Shown: one piece after another, positions 35,590 through 44,810 of the stretch
How positions within the stretch are numbered: the stretch's first letter is position 1
How the letters are laid out: the number at the start of each line of letters is the position of its first letter
Source: Chlorohelix sp037138995
GTDB taxonomy: Bacteria; Chloroflexota; Chloroflexia; Chloroheliales; Chloroheliaceae
Direction: 5' to 3'
NCBI RefSeq assembly: GCF_037138995.1
Contig: NZ_JBAXHI010000004.1
Location: forward strand, 110,673 to 174,672
Length of the DNA: 64,000 nucleotides
Made by a program: the position numbers and the translations under genes
The notes under the pieces: generated by a model
Told to the model about the DNA's origin: nothing
What the model saw: only the letters and a program-made list of their open reading frames with translations
Database searches by the model: none

Positions 35590-35975
35590 ACCCAATATTT
35601 CTCCGATTTCTTTACGAGCTATGAGTCGTATCCTAGATGTAAATATTTTAATACATAACCGTTATAAATAACATTAAAAGATTGTTAAATTTACATTTTA
35701 TAACTTCACATTAATTATTATTGCGGTTTTCTAGCCTATTTTTGGTTTATAAGAACGTCTTCTTATCATAATTTATCGTAAATATTTTCAATGGTGTTTT
35801 TAATCGGTAAAGTCTGTGATTATATAGTTAAGAGGGTTGTATAAGATATATAGCTTTTGTACAATATTGGTATAAGGATTTTAGAAGTGCTGTAGAGATA
35901 TTGTATGAGTTATGGCGTGATAAGCCCATCGCCATTTTGGAAAATAGTTATAAAGGTTAAAAGAGATATAATTCT
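35590..35975. other. Gap with promoter and hairpin ahead of the MFS gene
   Basis: About 386 bases of AT-rich sequence. TTGTAT at 35837 and TACAAT at 35860 are separated by 17 bases and could serve the MFS gene. A hairpin TGGCG...CGCCA near 35912-35933 lies in the leader. No gene is supported. Confidence 0.5.
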
Positions 35976-37466
35976 ATGAAAAATATAGCTTATAAGTGGC
36001 AAGTTGCTATTTCTGTAATATTTGGTAGTTTTATGGTAATTATGGATGCTACGGTAGTAAATGTAGCGCTTCCAAAATTACAGACAGCCTTTAATACCGG
36101 TAGCATTTCAGATGTACAGTGGATCATCAGCGCCTATACGCTGGCGTTAGGCATCATCACACCTCTTTCCGGCTTTCTTGCGGATCGCTTCGGCATTAAG
36201 AAAATTTACCTTGCCAGCCTTGCAGCCTTTACGCTTGGCTCGCTTCTCTGCGCCATAGCGCCAAGCCTGCCAATTTTGATTGCAGCGCGGGTGTTACAGG
36301 GCATCGGCGGCGGTTCGGTCATTCCGCTTGGCACGGCAATGCTGTTCGGCGCTTTCCCGGCAGAAGAGCGGGGCGCGGCTTTCGGCGTATTTGGCATATC
36401 ACTGGTAATGGCTCCTGCGCTAGGTCCAATCATCAGTGGGTTGTTTGTAGAATATCTTGATTGGCGTTTTATCTTCCTAATCAATATCCCTATCGGTGTG
36501 CTTGGGGTTTACATGGGCAGCCGCTTACTTAAAGAGCGCAAGGGCGAGGGCAAGCAACGCTTCGATTGGGGTGGTATCGTCACATCTGGCTTTGCCTTCG
36601 GTTTATTGCTATATGGTTTCTCAACCGCCGAAAAAGATGGCTGGGGTTCGACTACGGTACTTTCTTCGCTAATCATCGGCAGTTTATCATTGGTAGCCTT
36701 CGTTGTCATAGAGTTGCGGCGAAACGATGGTCTAGTAGATTTGCGCTTGTTCCGCAAACCAATTTTCATTGTTGGTAACGTGGTTGGTTGGGTTTCGGTT
36801 ATTGCGCTTTTCGGCGCAGAATTCCTTTTGCCTCTTTACCTACAAAACATACGTGGCTTGACAGCGCTGGAAACGGGCTTACTGCTGTTGCCACTGGCGT
36901 TGACCGCTGGGGTCATAGTACCTTTCGCCGGACGTTTCAGCGACAAAATCGGAGCGCGTCCGCTGGCAGTCATCGGCTTCGGACTATTGCTAATCAATAC
37001 GTGGCAATTGAGCAACCTTGCGATGGACACAAGCCTATTGTATATCGGTTTCCTGCTGGCGTTGCGTGGCGCAGCTCTAGGAATGGTAGTACAAATCACT
37101 CAACAAGTTGCCTTGCGAGACATTGCGCCTCGTGCGTTGCCCCGCGCCAGTTCTTTGGTCAATAGCAGCCGTCTAATCTTTCAGTCGCTAGGGGTAGCGA
37201 TATTGGCTACAATACTGACTCTGACTACCGGCGCTCGTCCGAATTTCGCACCCGGTACAAGACCCGACCCAATAGCTCTGGAAGCGTATCGTCAGAATTT
37301 CTTGCAGGGATTGGAAAATGCGTATCAGGCTACTTTCTGGGTAGGTCTAGTTGCTGTAACGCTTTCGCTCTTTTTGCCGGGTTGGCCCTTTAAAAAAGCA
37401 ACCGCTACGCAATTACCGGCAGAAACACCTATTTTTATCCCGAACGCAACCGAACGCGCTGCTTAG
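35976..37466 (+). CDS. MFS multidrug exporter, DHA2/EmrB-QacA type
   Basis: A 496-residue permease with about 14 membrane helices. It shows DATVVNVALPKLQ after the first helix (motif D1 of the 14-helix family), GFLADRFGIKKIY in loop 2-3, and VLQGIGGGSVIPLG in helix 4-5 (antiporter motif C-like glycines follow at APALGPIISG). It is a proton-coupled exporter; the drug range is unknown. It ends in a terminator at 37497. Confidence 0.93.
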   Translation: MKNIAYKWQVAISVIFGSFMVIMDATVVNVALPKLQTAFNTGSISDVQWIISAYTLALGIITPLSGFLADRFGIKKIYLASLAAFTLGSLLCAIAPSLPILIAARVLQGIGGGSVIPLGTAMLFGAFPAEERGAAFGVFGISLVMAPALGPIISGLFVEYLDWRFIFLINIPIGVLGVYMGSRLLKERKGEGKQRFDWGGIVTSGFAFGLLLYGFSTAEKDGWGSTTVLSSLIIGSLSLVAFVVIELRRNDGLVDLRLFRKPIFIVGNVVGWVSVIALFGAEFLLPLYLQNIRGLTALETGLLLLPLALTAGVIVPFAGRFSDKIGARPLAVIGFGLLLINTWQLSNLAMDTSLLYIGFLLALRGAALGMVVQITQQVALRDIAPRALPRASSLVNSSRLIFQSLGVAILATILTLTTGARPNFAPGTRPDPIALEAYRQNFLQGLENAYQATFWVGLVAVTLSLFLPGWPFKKATATQLPAETPIFIPNATERAA

Positions 37467-37850
37467 TCAAGCTATAGTAATTAGAATATTTTGTGAAAGC
37501 CGGACAATATAAATCCGGCTTTTTTATTAAAATCAATGTTACAATTCATTAAAATATTAGGCTCAAATGTATTCATAACGAATAACCTATTGGCAGTTTA
37601 TTTATAGTGATAATACTCAGCAAGCAATTTTTGAGACGAGCCAATTTTTCTTTCTACAATGTTTATATTTATTAATAATTGATGTATTATACATGGCAAA
37701 GCAAGGCATTGTTTCTGCCAAAATAACCTCGCTATATTCTCATCTGGCATAAACAACTGACTCTATATATAGCGCTAGGAATAGGACTAAATTACTCCAA
37801 TTATTGGGATAGCCGCTTCATTTGTTAATAACAAGGCTATCAAAGGTATT
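37467..37850. other. Gap with promoter candidate ahead of the diguanylate cyclase
   Basis: Holds the terminator of the MFS gene and, further on, TTGAGA at 37631 with TACAAT at 37655 (18-base spacer), a candidate promoter of the cyclase about 190 bases upstream of its ATG. No gene is supported. Confidence 0.4.
37497..37525 (+). terminator. Terminator of the MFS gene
   Basis: AAGCCGGA and TCCGGCTT form a strong stem, then TTTTTTATT. It lies 30 bases past the MFS stop. Confidence 0.85.
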
Positions 37851-39653
37851 ATGCAGGGAAAGGGAAAGGAAAAAGGAGCGGACAACCGTTATCACAAATT
37901 TCTTCAAGCAACCCAACAGCTTGCAGATTTATTCCCACGCTTCGAAGAAAGAAGCAGCATAGTTAAAGTTGCCATCAAAATTATCGCTAAAGCGCTAAAT
38001 GTTGAAAATGCAATGATTTTTAATATTTCTGCCGATGAGAAAACACTTGTACCGCTTTTCCCTGAGCTAATTTCGAGTAATAAGCTAGAGGTAGCAAGCT
38101 TTGAAAGCAGTATCAGCATAGACAATAGCAATTCTATGATAGTACGCGCTTTTATCAACAGGCAAGTGGTTTCTTCCCGTCAGAATATGCCACCAGTATT
38201 ATCCGAAATGGTAGTTCCACTAATATTTCAAGGCGAACTCAAAGGCGTGTTGGTAGCGATAAATAGCAAAGCCGGAGGTTTCGATGAAGTGGATAAAGAA
38301 GGAGCGATAACGTTAGCCACGCAATTATCAGCTTTGCTTAAGCTGGTAGATATTGGCTTGAATGTTACGGAAGATAAAGGTTTTAGCCATGCGCTTCCGG
38401 CAGAAAATGACCGGATATTAAACCAGATTAAGCATTTGGAAAGCCTACAAGGCATTATTGATGCTATCAGTGAACTAAGCAACATCGAAGATATTTATCG
38501 GCGGACACTCCTGGAAACAGTCAATTATATAAAATTTGACATCGGCGCTATCCACACGCTAGACCCTATATCAGGTGTTCTGAGGTTGGTCAGCTACTTT
38601 GAACGAGAGGAGTCATCTGGCGTGCATGTGCTTGACCCCAGCGAACATCGGGGAAATCTTAGCATTGACCGCACAAGCCTTTCTGGTATTCCTTTTGAAT
38701 TATGTAACTCTTTCCAACCTTATGAGCAGGATAATATTAATGATACGGTTTGTCCGGTAGTTCAACATGTCGGAGACTTTAAATCATCTATCTGTCAGGT
38801 TATCAAAGCGCAAGATATTATTTATGGGGTTTTGCATCTAGGCTGTTTAAACTCCGCTAATTTTTCAGAAACAGATTATTTCCTTGCAAGCGGAATATGT
38901 AATCAAGTTGGAGTTGTTGTGGAACGTGCCTCTATTTTGGAGAACATTAAGCAACTGGCACGTACCGACTCTTTAACCGGATTATATAATAAACTGGAGT
39001 TCTGGGAACGAATTGACAAAGAGATGCGGCGTGCCGAACGGCAGCATCGCCCTCTCAGCCTAATCATGATTGACCTCGACCGTTTGAAATGGTTCAACGA
39101 TGTATTCGGTCATACCAAAGGCGACGTGCTACTTTCAAAAATGGGTCAGCTAATTCGCCATAACTGCCGGGCAGGTGATACGCCTTTTCGCTACGGCGGA
39201 GATGAAATGTGCATCCTTCTGGCAGATACCGATTCCGAGGAAGCTAGAATAATGTCAGAAAGGCTCAGAGTCTCAGCGCGTGAAATAAAATTGCCGCTCG
39301 AAGCGGATGAGTTTATCATCGGAGCGAATGCAATGGTAACAATGAGTATCGGAATTGCCAGTTTTCCTACCAATGCCCAAAGCGCCGAATTATTGTTTGA
39401 ATATGCCGATGCGGCGATGTATCGAGCGAAAGATACCGGCAAAGATCGGGTTTGTCTATTTGACCCCAACGTAGATTTAAGCAAACAAACTTATCGCTAT
39501 CGGGCAGCGCGGCTTGCTGCTCAAACCGACAAACGTCTTGAAATTCCAAATGCCTCTAATCTTACTCAAAACATGATTAATGATGCTAAAGTTCCTGACA
39601 AATCCAGCGACATGAATGTAGCCGGAATGGAAGAAGTTGACCTCGATAAATAA
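37851..39653 (+). CDS. GAF-GAF-GGDEF diguanylate cyclase
   Basis: A 600-residue soluble protein: two GAF-like sensor domains (~15-180 and ~205-360) and a C-terminal GGDEF domain (~370-535). The catalytic motif reads GGDEM at 449-453 rather than GGDEF, still keeping the essential Gly-Gly-Asp/Glu. RAGD, five residues upstream, is the inhibitory I-site RxxD. IDLDRLKWFNDVFGHTKGD has the metal and GTP residues. It should make cyclic di-GMP with product feedback. A disordered C-terminal ~60 residues is present. No receptor gene is adjacent. Confidence 0.9.
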   Translation: MQGKGKEKGADNRYHKFLQATQQLADLFPRFEERSSIVKVAIKIIAKALNVENAMIFNISADEKTLVPLFPELISSNKLEVASFESSISIDNSNSMIVRAFINRQVVSSRQNMPPVLSEMVVPLIFQGELKGVLVAINSKAGGFDEVDKEGAITLATQLSALLKLVDIGLNVTEDKGFSHALPAENDRILNQIKHLESLQGIIDAISELSNIEDIYRRTLLETVNYIKFDIGAIHTLDPISGVLRLVSYFEREESSGVHVLDPSEHRGNLSIDRTSLSGIPFELCNSFQPYEQDNINDTVCPVVQHVGDFKSSICQVIKAQDIIYGVLHLGCLNSANFSETDYFLASGICNQVGVVVERASILENIKQLARTDSLTGLYNKLEFWERIDKEMRRAERQHRPLSLIMIDLDRLKWFNDVFGHTKGDVLLSKMGQLIRHNCRAGDTPFRYGGDEMCILLADTDSEEARIMSERLRVSAREIKLPLEADEFIIGANAMVTMSIGIASFPTNAQSAELLFEYADAAMYRAKDTGKDRVCLFDPNVDLSKQTYRYRAARLAAQTDKRLEIPNASNLTQNMINDAKVPDKSSDMNVAGMEEVDLDK

Positions 39654-39692
39654 CCCTTCTTCTCTTCGCCACACCCCTCAATTAATTTACTC

Positions 39693-39721
39693 TTGCAGGG
39701 CTATAACTGCTATGCTAGAAT
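39693..39721 (+). promoter_or_regulatory. Promoter of the 39786 gene
   Basis: TTGCAG, a 17-base spacer, then TAGAAT with the TG extension TGCTAGAAT. It lies 65 bases upstream of the ATG. Confidence 0.55.
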
Positions 39722-39785
39722 CTTGATATATCAAGTAACTTTCAGACCGGAGGGCGCTTTTAGCAGATGATAGAGTTATGTTGTA

Positions 39786-41531
39786 ATGAACGACTATAAA
39801 GAGTGGCTTGAAAGCGGTAGAAAATCGCTTGAATCTGGGCGTATCGGTGAAGCGCGGCGTTTGTTCACCGGGGCAGTACAGGCAAACCCATCCGGTGAAG
39901 AAGGCTGGCTTTATTTAGCTGCCACATTGCCGCCACGCCAAGCTTATCAAGCCCTCCAACGAGTTTTGGAAATCAATCCGGCTAACCCGCAAGCGTTACG
40001 GGGCATTGAAGCCCTGAAAATGCAGCTAGAAAGCAAACCTGCCGACCCAGTTGATTCACTTTTCAGCGAGTTAGGAGTGGATGATAGCAAATCAAAAAAG
40101 CGGGCGATCCGGCTTGCCTCCGATAGCGATTTATCATTCGGAGTGCAAGAATCAGAGGATATGCGAAAACTTCTGACCCAACCTTACCTTGATGAAAAAC
40201 TCCAGCCTCGACAACGTAAACCGGGTTTTACGGCTCTGTTAGGGGCGTTGTTGCTTGTTCTGATAATAACAGCGGTAATCCTCTATATGTCTAACATCGG
40301 AAAACCGGGGTCAGTTGGCGCGATACGTACCGATATAACTTCTAATGTTGAAACGACAACTGCTATACATACCACTGACCTTGCCTCCGCCGAAACTACC
40401 GAAGCTCGCACCACTATTCCGCCTACTCCCGTCCCCACCGTATCGCCCTTCCTTAACCTCAAGTTGGTACAAAATGAGCGCGGACAACTCACCGGGGTCA
40501 ATCTCACTTTCTCCAGCTACGACAACCGTTCCACCAATTTTTCGTTGGAAGGCGCTGGCACACCCTCACCCGGTAAGCATTTTGAAGGGGTTTGGTTGTT
40601 GCTGGAGAATACTTATAACCAACCGTTAGGAACCAATCTTGAGCTTTATCAAGGTATTGATAGCCGTAACCGCTTTCTTACTCCGGTTCAGAATGGGCGT
40701 GTTCCGGCGCTAGATTTAAAACGACTGTTGCCCGGTGAGAGCCGCCTTTTCTGGCTGACCTTTGAGATGGAGGATGGCACTAGCCTACGCCGAGTGGTCT
40801 ATACCCCACAGGGCTTGCCGGACGAGGGCAATTCGCTTGAGGTAAATTTATTCTTACCGTCTGCAACACCCACCCCAACCATAAAACCGACCAATACCGC
40901 GCTGCCAAAGCCAACCACTACGCTATTACCGACTACCGCCAATACACCGTTACCACCTACCTTCACTCCGGTGCTGGCAGCCACCGAAACGGTAATGATT
41001 GCCTTGAGTACGCCCACACCCGAAGCAACCTCCACCCGAATTGCCCTCCCAACTGCTATTGCACTAACCGCAACCCCTATGCCTATCGCGCTCCCGTCCC
41101 CTACTCCGCTTACGAGTGTAGCATTTAACCAGCGCTATCTACTAGGCAATTTCGCCCTGATTGTAAACCAGTACCAACCGTCCATTAGCGCAAAGCCCAG
41201 CATAATACCCACAGGCTATCATTATGAGTCGGTCAAGATTACGCTGGAAAATACTGGAAGCAGTGATGTGAGCGATTTTGTAAAAAACTACCCGTTTTAC
41301 TTGCGGGATAGCAACGGGCAAGTTTATACCACAGGACCATACACATTGGAAGCCAAAGATCGCTTCGACCCGTTCCAGTTTGAAACCGCCACCAAAGGCG
41401 CGGGCAAAGATAAAGTCAGCGGGATTTTGTATTATCTGGTAAGCGATACTGCAAAAAGCCTACCACGCACGCTGGTGTTTTACGCATCCAACGACAAGCC
41501 CGAACTTGTCGCAGAGTTCGCGCTTAAGTAG
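39786..41531 (+). CDS. TPR, membrane anchor and Pro/Thr-rich outer protein
   Basis: A 581-residue protein with one membrane helix. Residues ~1-85 are TPR-like (WLESGRKSLESGRIGEARRLFTGAVQANP). The helix lies at ~146-168. An outer region has two ~120-residue beta domains, the second containing YLLGNFALIVNQYQPSISAKP, in the manner of DUF4352-type immunoglobulin-like domains. Between them is a ~90-residue Pro/Thr-rich linker (TPTPTIKPTNTALPKPTTT), probably a spacer through the cell surface. Function unknown. It converges with parB1 at the parS site. Confidence 0.75.
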   Translation: MNDYKEWLESGRKSLESGRIGEARRLFTGAVQANPSGEEGWLYLAATLPPRQAYQALQRVLEINPANPQALRGIEALKMQLESKPADPVDSLFSELGVDDSKSKKRAIRLASDSDLSFGVQESEDMRKLLTQPYLDEKLQPRQRKPGFTALLGALLLVLIITAVILYMSNIGKPGSVGAIRTDITSNVETTTAIHTTDLASAETTEARTTIPPTPVPTVSPFLNLKLVQNERGQLTGVNLTFSSYDNRSTNFSLEGAGTPSPGKHFEGVWLLLENTYNQPLGTNLELYQGIDSRNRFLTPVQNGRVPALDLKRLLPGESRLFWLTFEMEDGTSLRRVVYTPQGLPDEGNSLEVNLFLPSATPTPTIKPTNTALPKPTTTLLPTTANTPLPPTFTPVLAATETVMIALSTPTPEATSTRIALPTAIALTATPMPIALPSPTPLTSVAFNQRYLLGNFALIVNQYQPSISAKPSIIPTGYHYESVKITLENTGSSDVSDFVKNYPFYLRDSNGQVYTTGPYTLEAKDRFDPFQFETATKGAGKDKVSGILYYLVSDTAKSLPRTLVFYASNDKPELVAEFALK

Positions 41532-41535
41532 CGTC

Positions 41536-41551
41536 TGTTACACGTGAAACT
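41536..41551. promoter_or_regulatory. Near-consensus parS site
   Basis: TGTTACACGTGAAACT differs from the bacterial parS consensus TGTTNCACGTGAAACA only in the last base. It lies 4 bases past the 39786 gene stop and 43 bases from the parB1 stop. Such a close match next to parAB is unlikely to be chance. Confidence 0.8.
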
Positions 41552-41563
41552 GATATAAAGATT

Positions 41564-41589
41564 TGACCGCGTCCCGTGGGTCGCGGTCA
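41564..41589. repeat. 18-bp repeat copy A inside a larger palindrome
   Basis: CGCGTCCCGTGGGTCGCG at 41568-41585 is the reverse complement of the 18-bp element also found at 43620 and 46992. Here it is enlarged to TGACCGCG...CGCGGTCA, with TTTTATT on one side and AATCTTT on the other, so it may also serve as a terminator for the two converging genes. Confidence 0.8.
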
Positions 41590-41594
41590 TTTTA

Positions 41595-42800
41595 TTAGAG
41601 GGGATTAATATATTTTTTGCGGATGTCGGCAAGCCTACGACTGAGCTTAAAGGCTTCTTGCTCGATTTCCTCAATACGATAGAGCTTTTTCTTTCTTTCG
41701 TTCTCAGGAGCAACGGCAAGTTCTTCTTCAAGGCGACGCAATAGAGCTTCAGGTTGGCGAGGCATACGCTTCAGGGCAGACAGTACATTCTTGACATTCG
41801 CCGCTTTCAACTCTACCTCCTCATCATCCTCTACCTCAAGCGTGAGGTCGGTGTTTGAAGGTTTGGGAGGATGCGTTGGAGTTGGAGAGACGGGTAACAA
41901 CCAACCGATTTCTCTAGCTATTTTCATGATGTCAGCGCCGCTCAAGCAACGCTCAACCAAATGTTCAATATCTTGCAAAGACCTCTCTTTATTGAGCGCA
42001 ACCAGCGTAAGAGCCAATGGTTGCACCTCAGCGGGTAGGCGAAAGAGTGGGCGAAATTGCCTTTCCTTCAAGCCGGAGGCAAGGTCTGACAGTTCTGGGT
42101 CTAGCGACTTGAAAAATTCGTTAACCTGCATCAAGCGTTGCAACTGCCTACGCCCAATACCAAGACTCGCTTCTAGCCTATCCCACACTCTCGCGGCAAG
42201 TTGGTTGGGGTGAATGTTTGGCTCGGTTTCCTTTAGTTGGCTGGCATATAGCTCTCTTAGCTGTGAAATCGCACGCGCCAATTCAAGCGCGGTCAAATCT
42301 TTGCGTTGCAGATTGGCAATTAATTGCTCGGAGAGAATATCGTGAGAAGTCCAAGCGCGTTTGATTTTCGCTTCAATTCGGGTATTTCCGGCAAGCACGG
42401 AGGCAAGCGCACGGCGATGCCCATCGGTGATAATATAGCGATCTTCACTTTCTTGATAACGCACCAAGATAGGCTGCAACACCCCATGCTCACGGATACT
42501 CTGCGCCATATTCTCAAGGTCAACAAGGCTTGAAGCTGCTACAGATTTTTCATCCTGCTGCGCGTTAGCTTTAAGATGGTTGAAAAATTGATGAACCGGA
42601 AGAAACCAATCCGCCCGCGCCTGCTCATTCTCAAATTCATCTACTAGCCCAAGCAACTGCCGCGGTTGGTCTCCTATAAATAGGAATTCAAGGTCGAGAG
42701 TCCGCACATCGGGCAAACTCTCCTCAGCAGCCACACCTGACATAATAGTAGTCAAGCTATCGACATTAAAGCGGGGTTTTTTAGCGCTTGCCACGAGCAA
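41595..42800 (-). CDS. Divergent ParB-type partition protein (ParB1)
   Basis: A 401-residue ParB/Spo0J-like protein. The N-terminal CTP-binding domain shows VLQPILV and TDGHRRALAS (GHRR at 127-130 in place of GERR), then ANLQRKDLTALELARAI as box II. It is interrupted near residues 45-90 by an insertion of about 45 residues absent in ParB2. A helix-turn-helix region (~190-220, RRQLQRLMQV) and a basic coiled-coil end (RRLEEELAVAPENERKKKL) follow. Its start overlaps the parA stop by 20 bases (TTG with GGAGG upstream; a GTG 6 bases later is possible). It is a divergent partner of parA. Confidence 0.85.
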   Translation of the reverse strand: MLVASAKKPRFNVDSLTTIMSGVAAEESLPDVRTLDLEFLFIGDQPRQLLGLVDEFENEQARADWFLPVHQFFNHLKANAQQDEKSVAASSLVDLENMAQSIREHGVLQPILVRYQESEDRYIITDGHRRALASVLAGNTRIEAKIKRAWTSHDILSEQLIANLQRKDLTALELARAISQLRELYASQLKETEPNIHPNQLAARVWDRLEASLGIGRRQLQRLMQVNEFFKSLDPELSDLASGLKERQFRPLFRLPAEVQPLALTLVALNKERSLQDIEHLVERCLSGADIMKIAREIGWLLPVSPTPTHPPKPSNTDLTLEVEDDEEVELKAANVKNVLSALKRMPRQPEALLRRLEEELAVAPENERKKKLYRIEEIEQEAFKLSRRLADIRKKYINPL

Positions 42801-43566
42801 TCACCTCCTCCGCCAAAGCGGCATATAGCTCAGTTATTTTGTGGCGCGGGTCATGCTCCAGAAGCGGTTGGTGCATCAGTTCCGCTTGTGGAATAACACT
42901 GCTACTCGGTATTTCGGTTTTGAAAACCAATGTGCCAAGTTGTTTGCGAACGGCATTCTTTACAGCAGTATAAACGTTGCCGCGTGCAGGTACGTTATTG
43001 AGCAAATAGCCCAACACATGCAGATTTTCGTGGTTTAGGGTAGCGCGAATTGCCTGTACCGTATTTGAGAATTGGGTTAGACCCACCACGCTCAATTCTT
43101 GGGGGCTGACAGGCACGATAATTTCTCGCGCCAACATTAGAGAATTTGTAACAATCAAGCCAAGGGTGGGTGGACAATCTATGAAGGTATAATCGTAAGT
43201 TTTTACGAAATCGGCTAGGGCGCGGCGGAAGAGGAACTCACGCCCCATTTCGTTTAGCGCATTCAATTCCCATACCGACAGGCGTGCGTCGCTGGGCAAC
43301 AGGTCGAGGTTTTTCGTAACCGGAATAATAGTATCCTCCGGGCGTGCCTCGTCCTGCAACACATCCACCAATGTGCGGTTGTATTTCCTAGAACCTAACA
43401 AGCGCAAACTAGCGCTAGCTTCCTGCGGGTCAGTATCTATAATCAGCACCCTGAAATCACGACTCGCCATTTCAGCCGCGAGGTTAACCAAGGTAGTGGT
43501 TTTTCCCACTCCACCCTTTTGGTTCGCGCTGGCTATACATCTGTTCATTGCTTCGCGTGCTGGCAC
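42781..43566 (-). CDS. parA: ParA-type partition ATPase
   Basis: Deviant Walker ATPase of the ParA/Soj family, 261 residues. ANQKGGVGKTTTLVNLA carries the deviant P-loop with signature Lys (17-24), followed by VLIIDTDPQ and TFIDCPPTLG. A short N-terminal extension without a helix-turn-helix makes it a chromosomal/small-type (Ib or Soj-like) ParA. The GTG start has AAAGGAC 7 bases upstream. It forms an overlapping operon with parB1, and a copy of the 18-bp repeat lies about 55 bases upstream of the start in the probable promoter region. Confidence 0.92.
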   Translation of the reverse strand: MPAREAMNRCIASANQKGGVGKTTTLVNLAAEMASRDFRVLIIDTDPQEASASLRLLGSRKYNRTLVDVLQDEARPEDTIIPVTKNLDLLPSDARLSVWELNALNEMGREFLFRRALADFVKTYDYTFIDCPPTLGLIVTNSLMLAREIIVPVSPQELSVVGLTQFSNTVQAIRATLNHENLHVLGYLLNNVPARGNVYTAVKNAVRKQLGTLVFKTEIPSSSVIPQAELMHQPLLEHDPRHKITELYAALAEEVIARGKR

Positions 43567-43933
43567 TGTTTTGTCCTTTACCAGATATAGGAATTACCTA
43601 ACGGATTTGTTATGCACATCGCGACCCACGGGACGCGACCAAATGTTGTTCACTAATTGAGTAATCAGTAGAAAGGATAGCCATTCACTCTATATATTTT
43701 AGAACTCTTGCCTTGACCTGTCAATATAAATGTTCCCGGAATTTACATGTGTTTTTCAAGATAAAGGAACAATTAGCAGCAAAGTTACACATGAGCGGGA
43801 AATTATGGCATAAATTTTTCACTTGTCATGAGAATAGTGACCAATTTTTTGACTCGGTAGGTTATAATCATCATGAAAGCGACATATAGCAACAGCATAA
43901 CGTTTATTGTATCAAAAAAGGTTTTAATCAGAA
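43567..43933. other. Intergenic region between parA and the ATPase gene
   Basis: A divergent, AT-rich stretch of about 367 bases. It contains 18-bp repeat copy B (43620-43637), a degenerate parS-like GTTACACATGAG near 43783-43796, an ACATGTG element near 43746, and TATAAT at 43863. It could hold promoters for both sides and part of an origin. Confidence 0.5.
43620..43637. repeat. 18-bp repeat copy B
   Basis: CGCGACCCACGGGACGCG, exact match to copies A and C, placed 54 bases upstream of the parA start. It is an imperfect palindrome, CGCG-a-CCC-ac-GGG-a-CGCG, followed by ACCAAAT. Confidence 0.85.
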
Positions 43934-44806
43934 ATGACCCAGCTTAGCAGGTTTTCACTAACCCAACGTATGGAGCCACTCGACCGGGTGGGGAAAGAAT
44001 TTTTCCATTGGGGCTTGACTGAAAACCCCTTCCCCATTACTGGCACCAGCCTCCGCTTCTTTATGCAGAAGGGGCAATACCTGCAAGCAATTAACGCTGT
44101 CTCGGTGGTACTGAGAGAACGGCAGGGTCTCGCAGCGGTATATGGAGAAGTTGGCGCAGGCAAAAGCACCACCGCCAAGTTTCTGTACGACCGCATTGCT
44201 ATAACCGAAGGTTATAAGGTTGCATACGTAGGTAATCCTAGCGGCACACCGAGTCAGGTTTTCTCCACCATTGTCCGCGAATTTGGGCTAGACCCGGTCA
44301 GCAATCAAGTGAGCCGTATGCAAGATCAATTACAGGCTTTCATTCTGGAAGAAACTCAGCTAAAGCTTAACAACATTGTACTACTAATAGATGAAGCGCA
44401 AAGTTTACGCAAGGAAGCACTGGAATACCTACGCCATCTCGGCAATTTCGAGCGAGGCGAAGAAAAATTGTTGCAGGTTGTACTGTTCGGTCAAACCGAG
44501 TTGATTGACATAATCAAACGGCGCGGCAATCTATGGCAGCGCGTGATAACTCACAGCTACCTCAATAAGCTAGGTGCATCCGAAGTTATGGATTTGGTAA
44601 ATTTCCGGCTTCAGGTAGTGGGTGGCAACGTAAACGTCATTTTCGATGAAGGCGCGTTAGATGCTTTCGTGCGCTATAGCGATGGAATACCGCGTAACAT
44701 TTGCAAAATCGGTTTCCACGCGCTGGTGCTAGGAGCGCAAAAGGATGAAAGCAAAATCAGCGAACATACTATTATACAGGCGGTAAAACTGGCAGGCTTA
44801 GATTAA
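43934..44806 (+). CDS. ExeA/TniB-like AAA ATPase
   Basis: A 290-residue AAA+ ATPase. HWGLTENPFPI near residue 25 is the N-terminal family signature, Walker A GEVGAGKSTT lies at 71-80, Walker B LLIDEAQSL at ~150-157 (DEAQ), then sensor-like VLFGQTELI and an arginine-finger region near PRNICKIGFHALVLG. Related proteins serve in type II secretion (ExeA), Tn7/Tn552-type transposition (TniB) and phage DNA handling. Being between parA and parB2 it is here more likely a DNA-handling ATPase, which is inference. parB2 begins 4 bases after its stop. Confidence 0.85.
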   Translation: MTQLSRFSLTQRMEPLDRVGKEFFHWGLTENPFPITGTSLRFFMQKGQYLQAINAVSVVLRERQGLAAVYGEVGAGKSTTAKFLYDRIAITEGYKVAYVGNPSGTPSQVFSTIVREFGLDPVSNQVSRMQDQLQAFILEETQLKLNNIVLLIDEAQSLRKEALEYLRHLGNFERGEEKLLQVVLFGQTELIDIIKRRGNLWQRVITHSYLNKLGASEVMDLVNFRLQVVGGNVNVIFDEGALDAFVRYSDGIPRNICKIGFHALVLGAQKDESKISEHTIIQAVKLAGLD

Positions 44807-44810
44807 TTTA

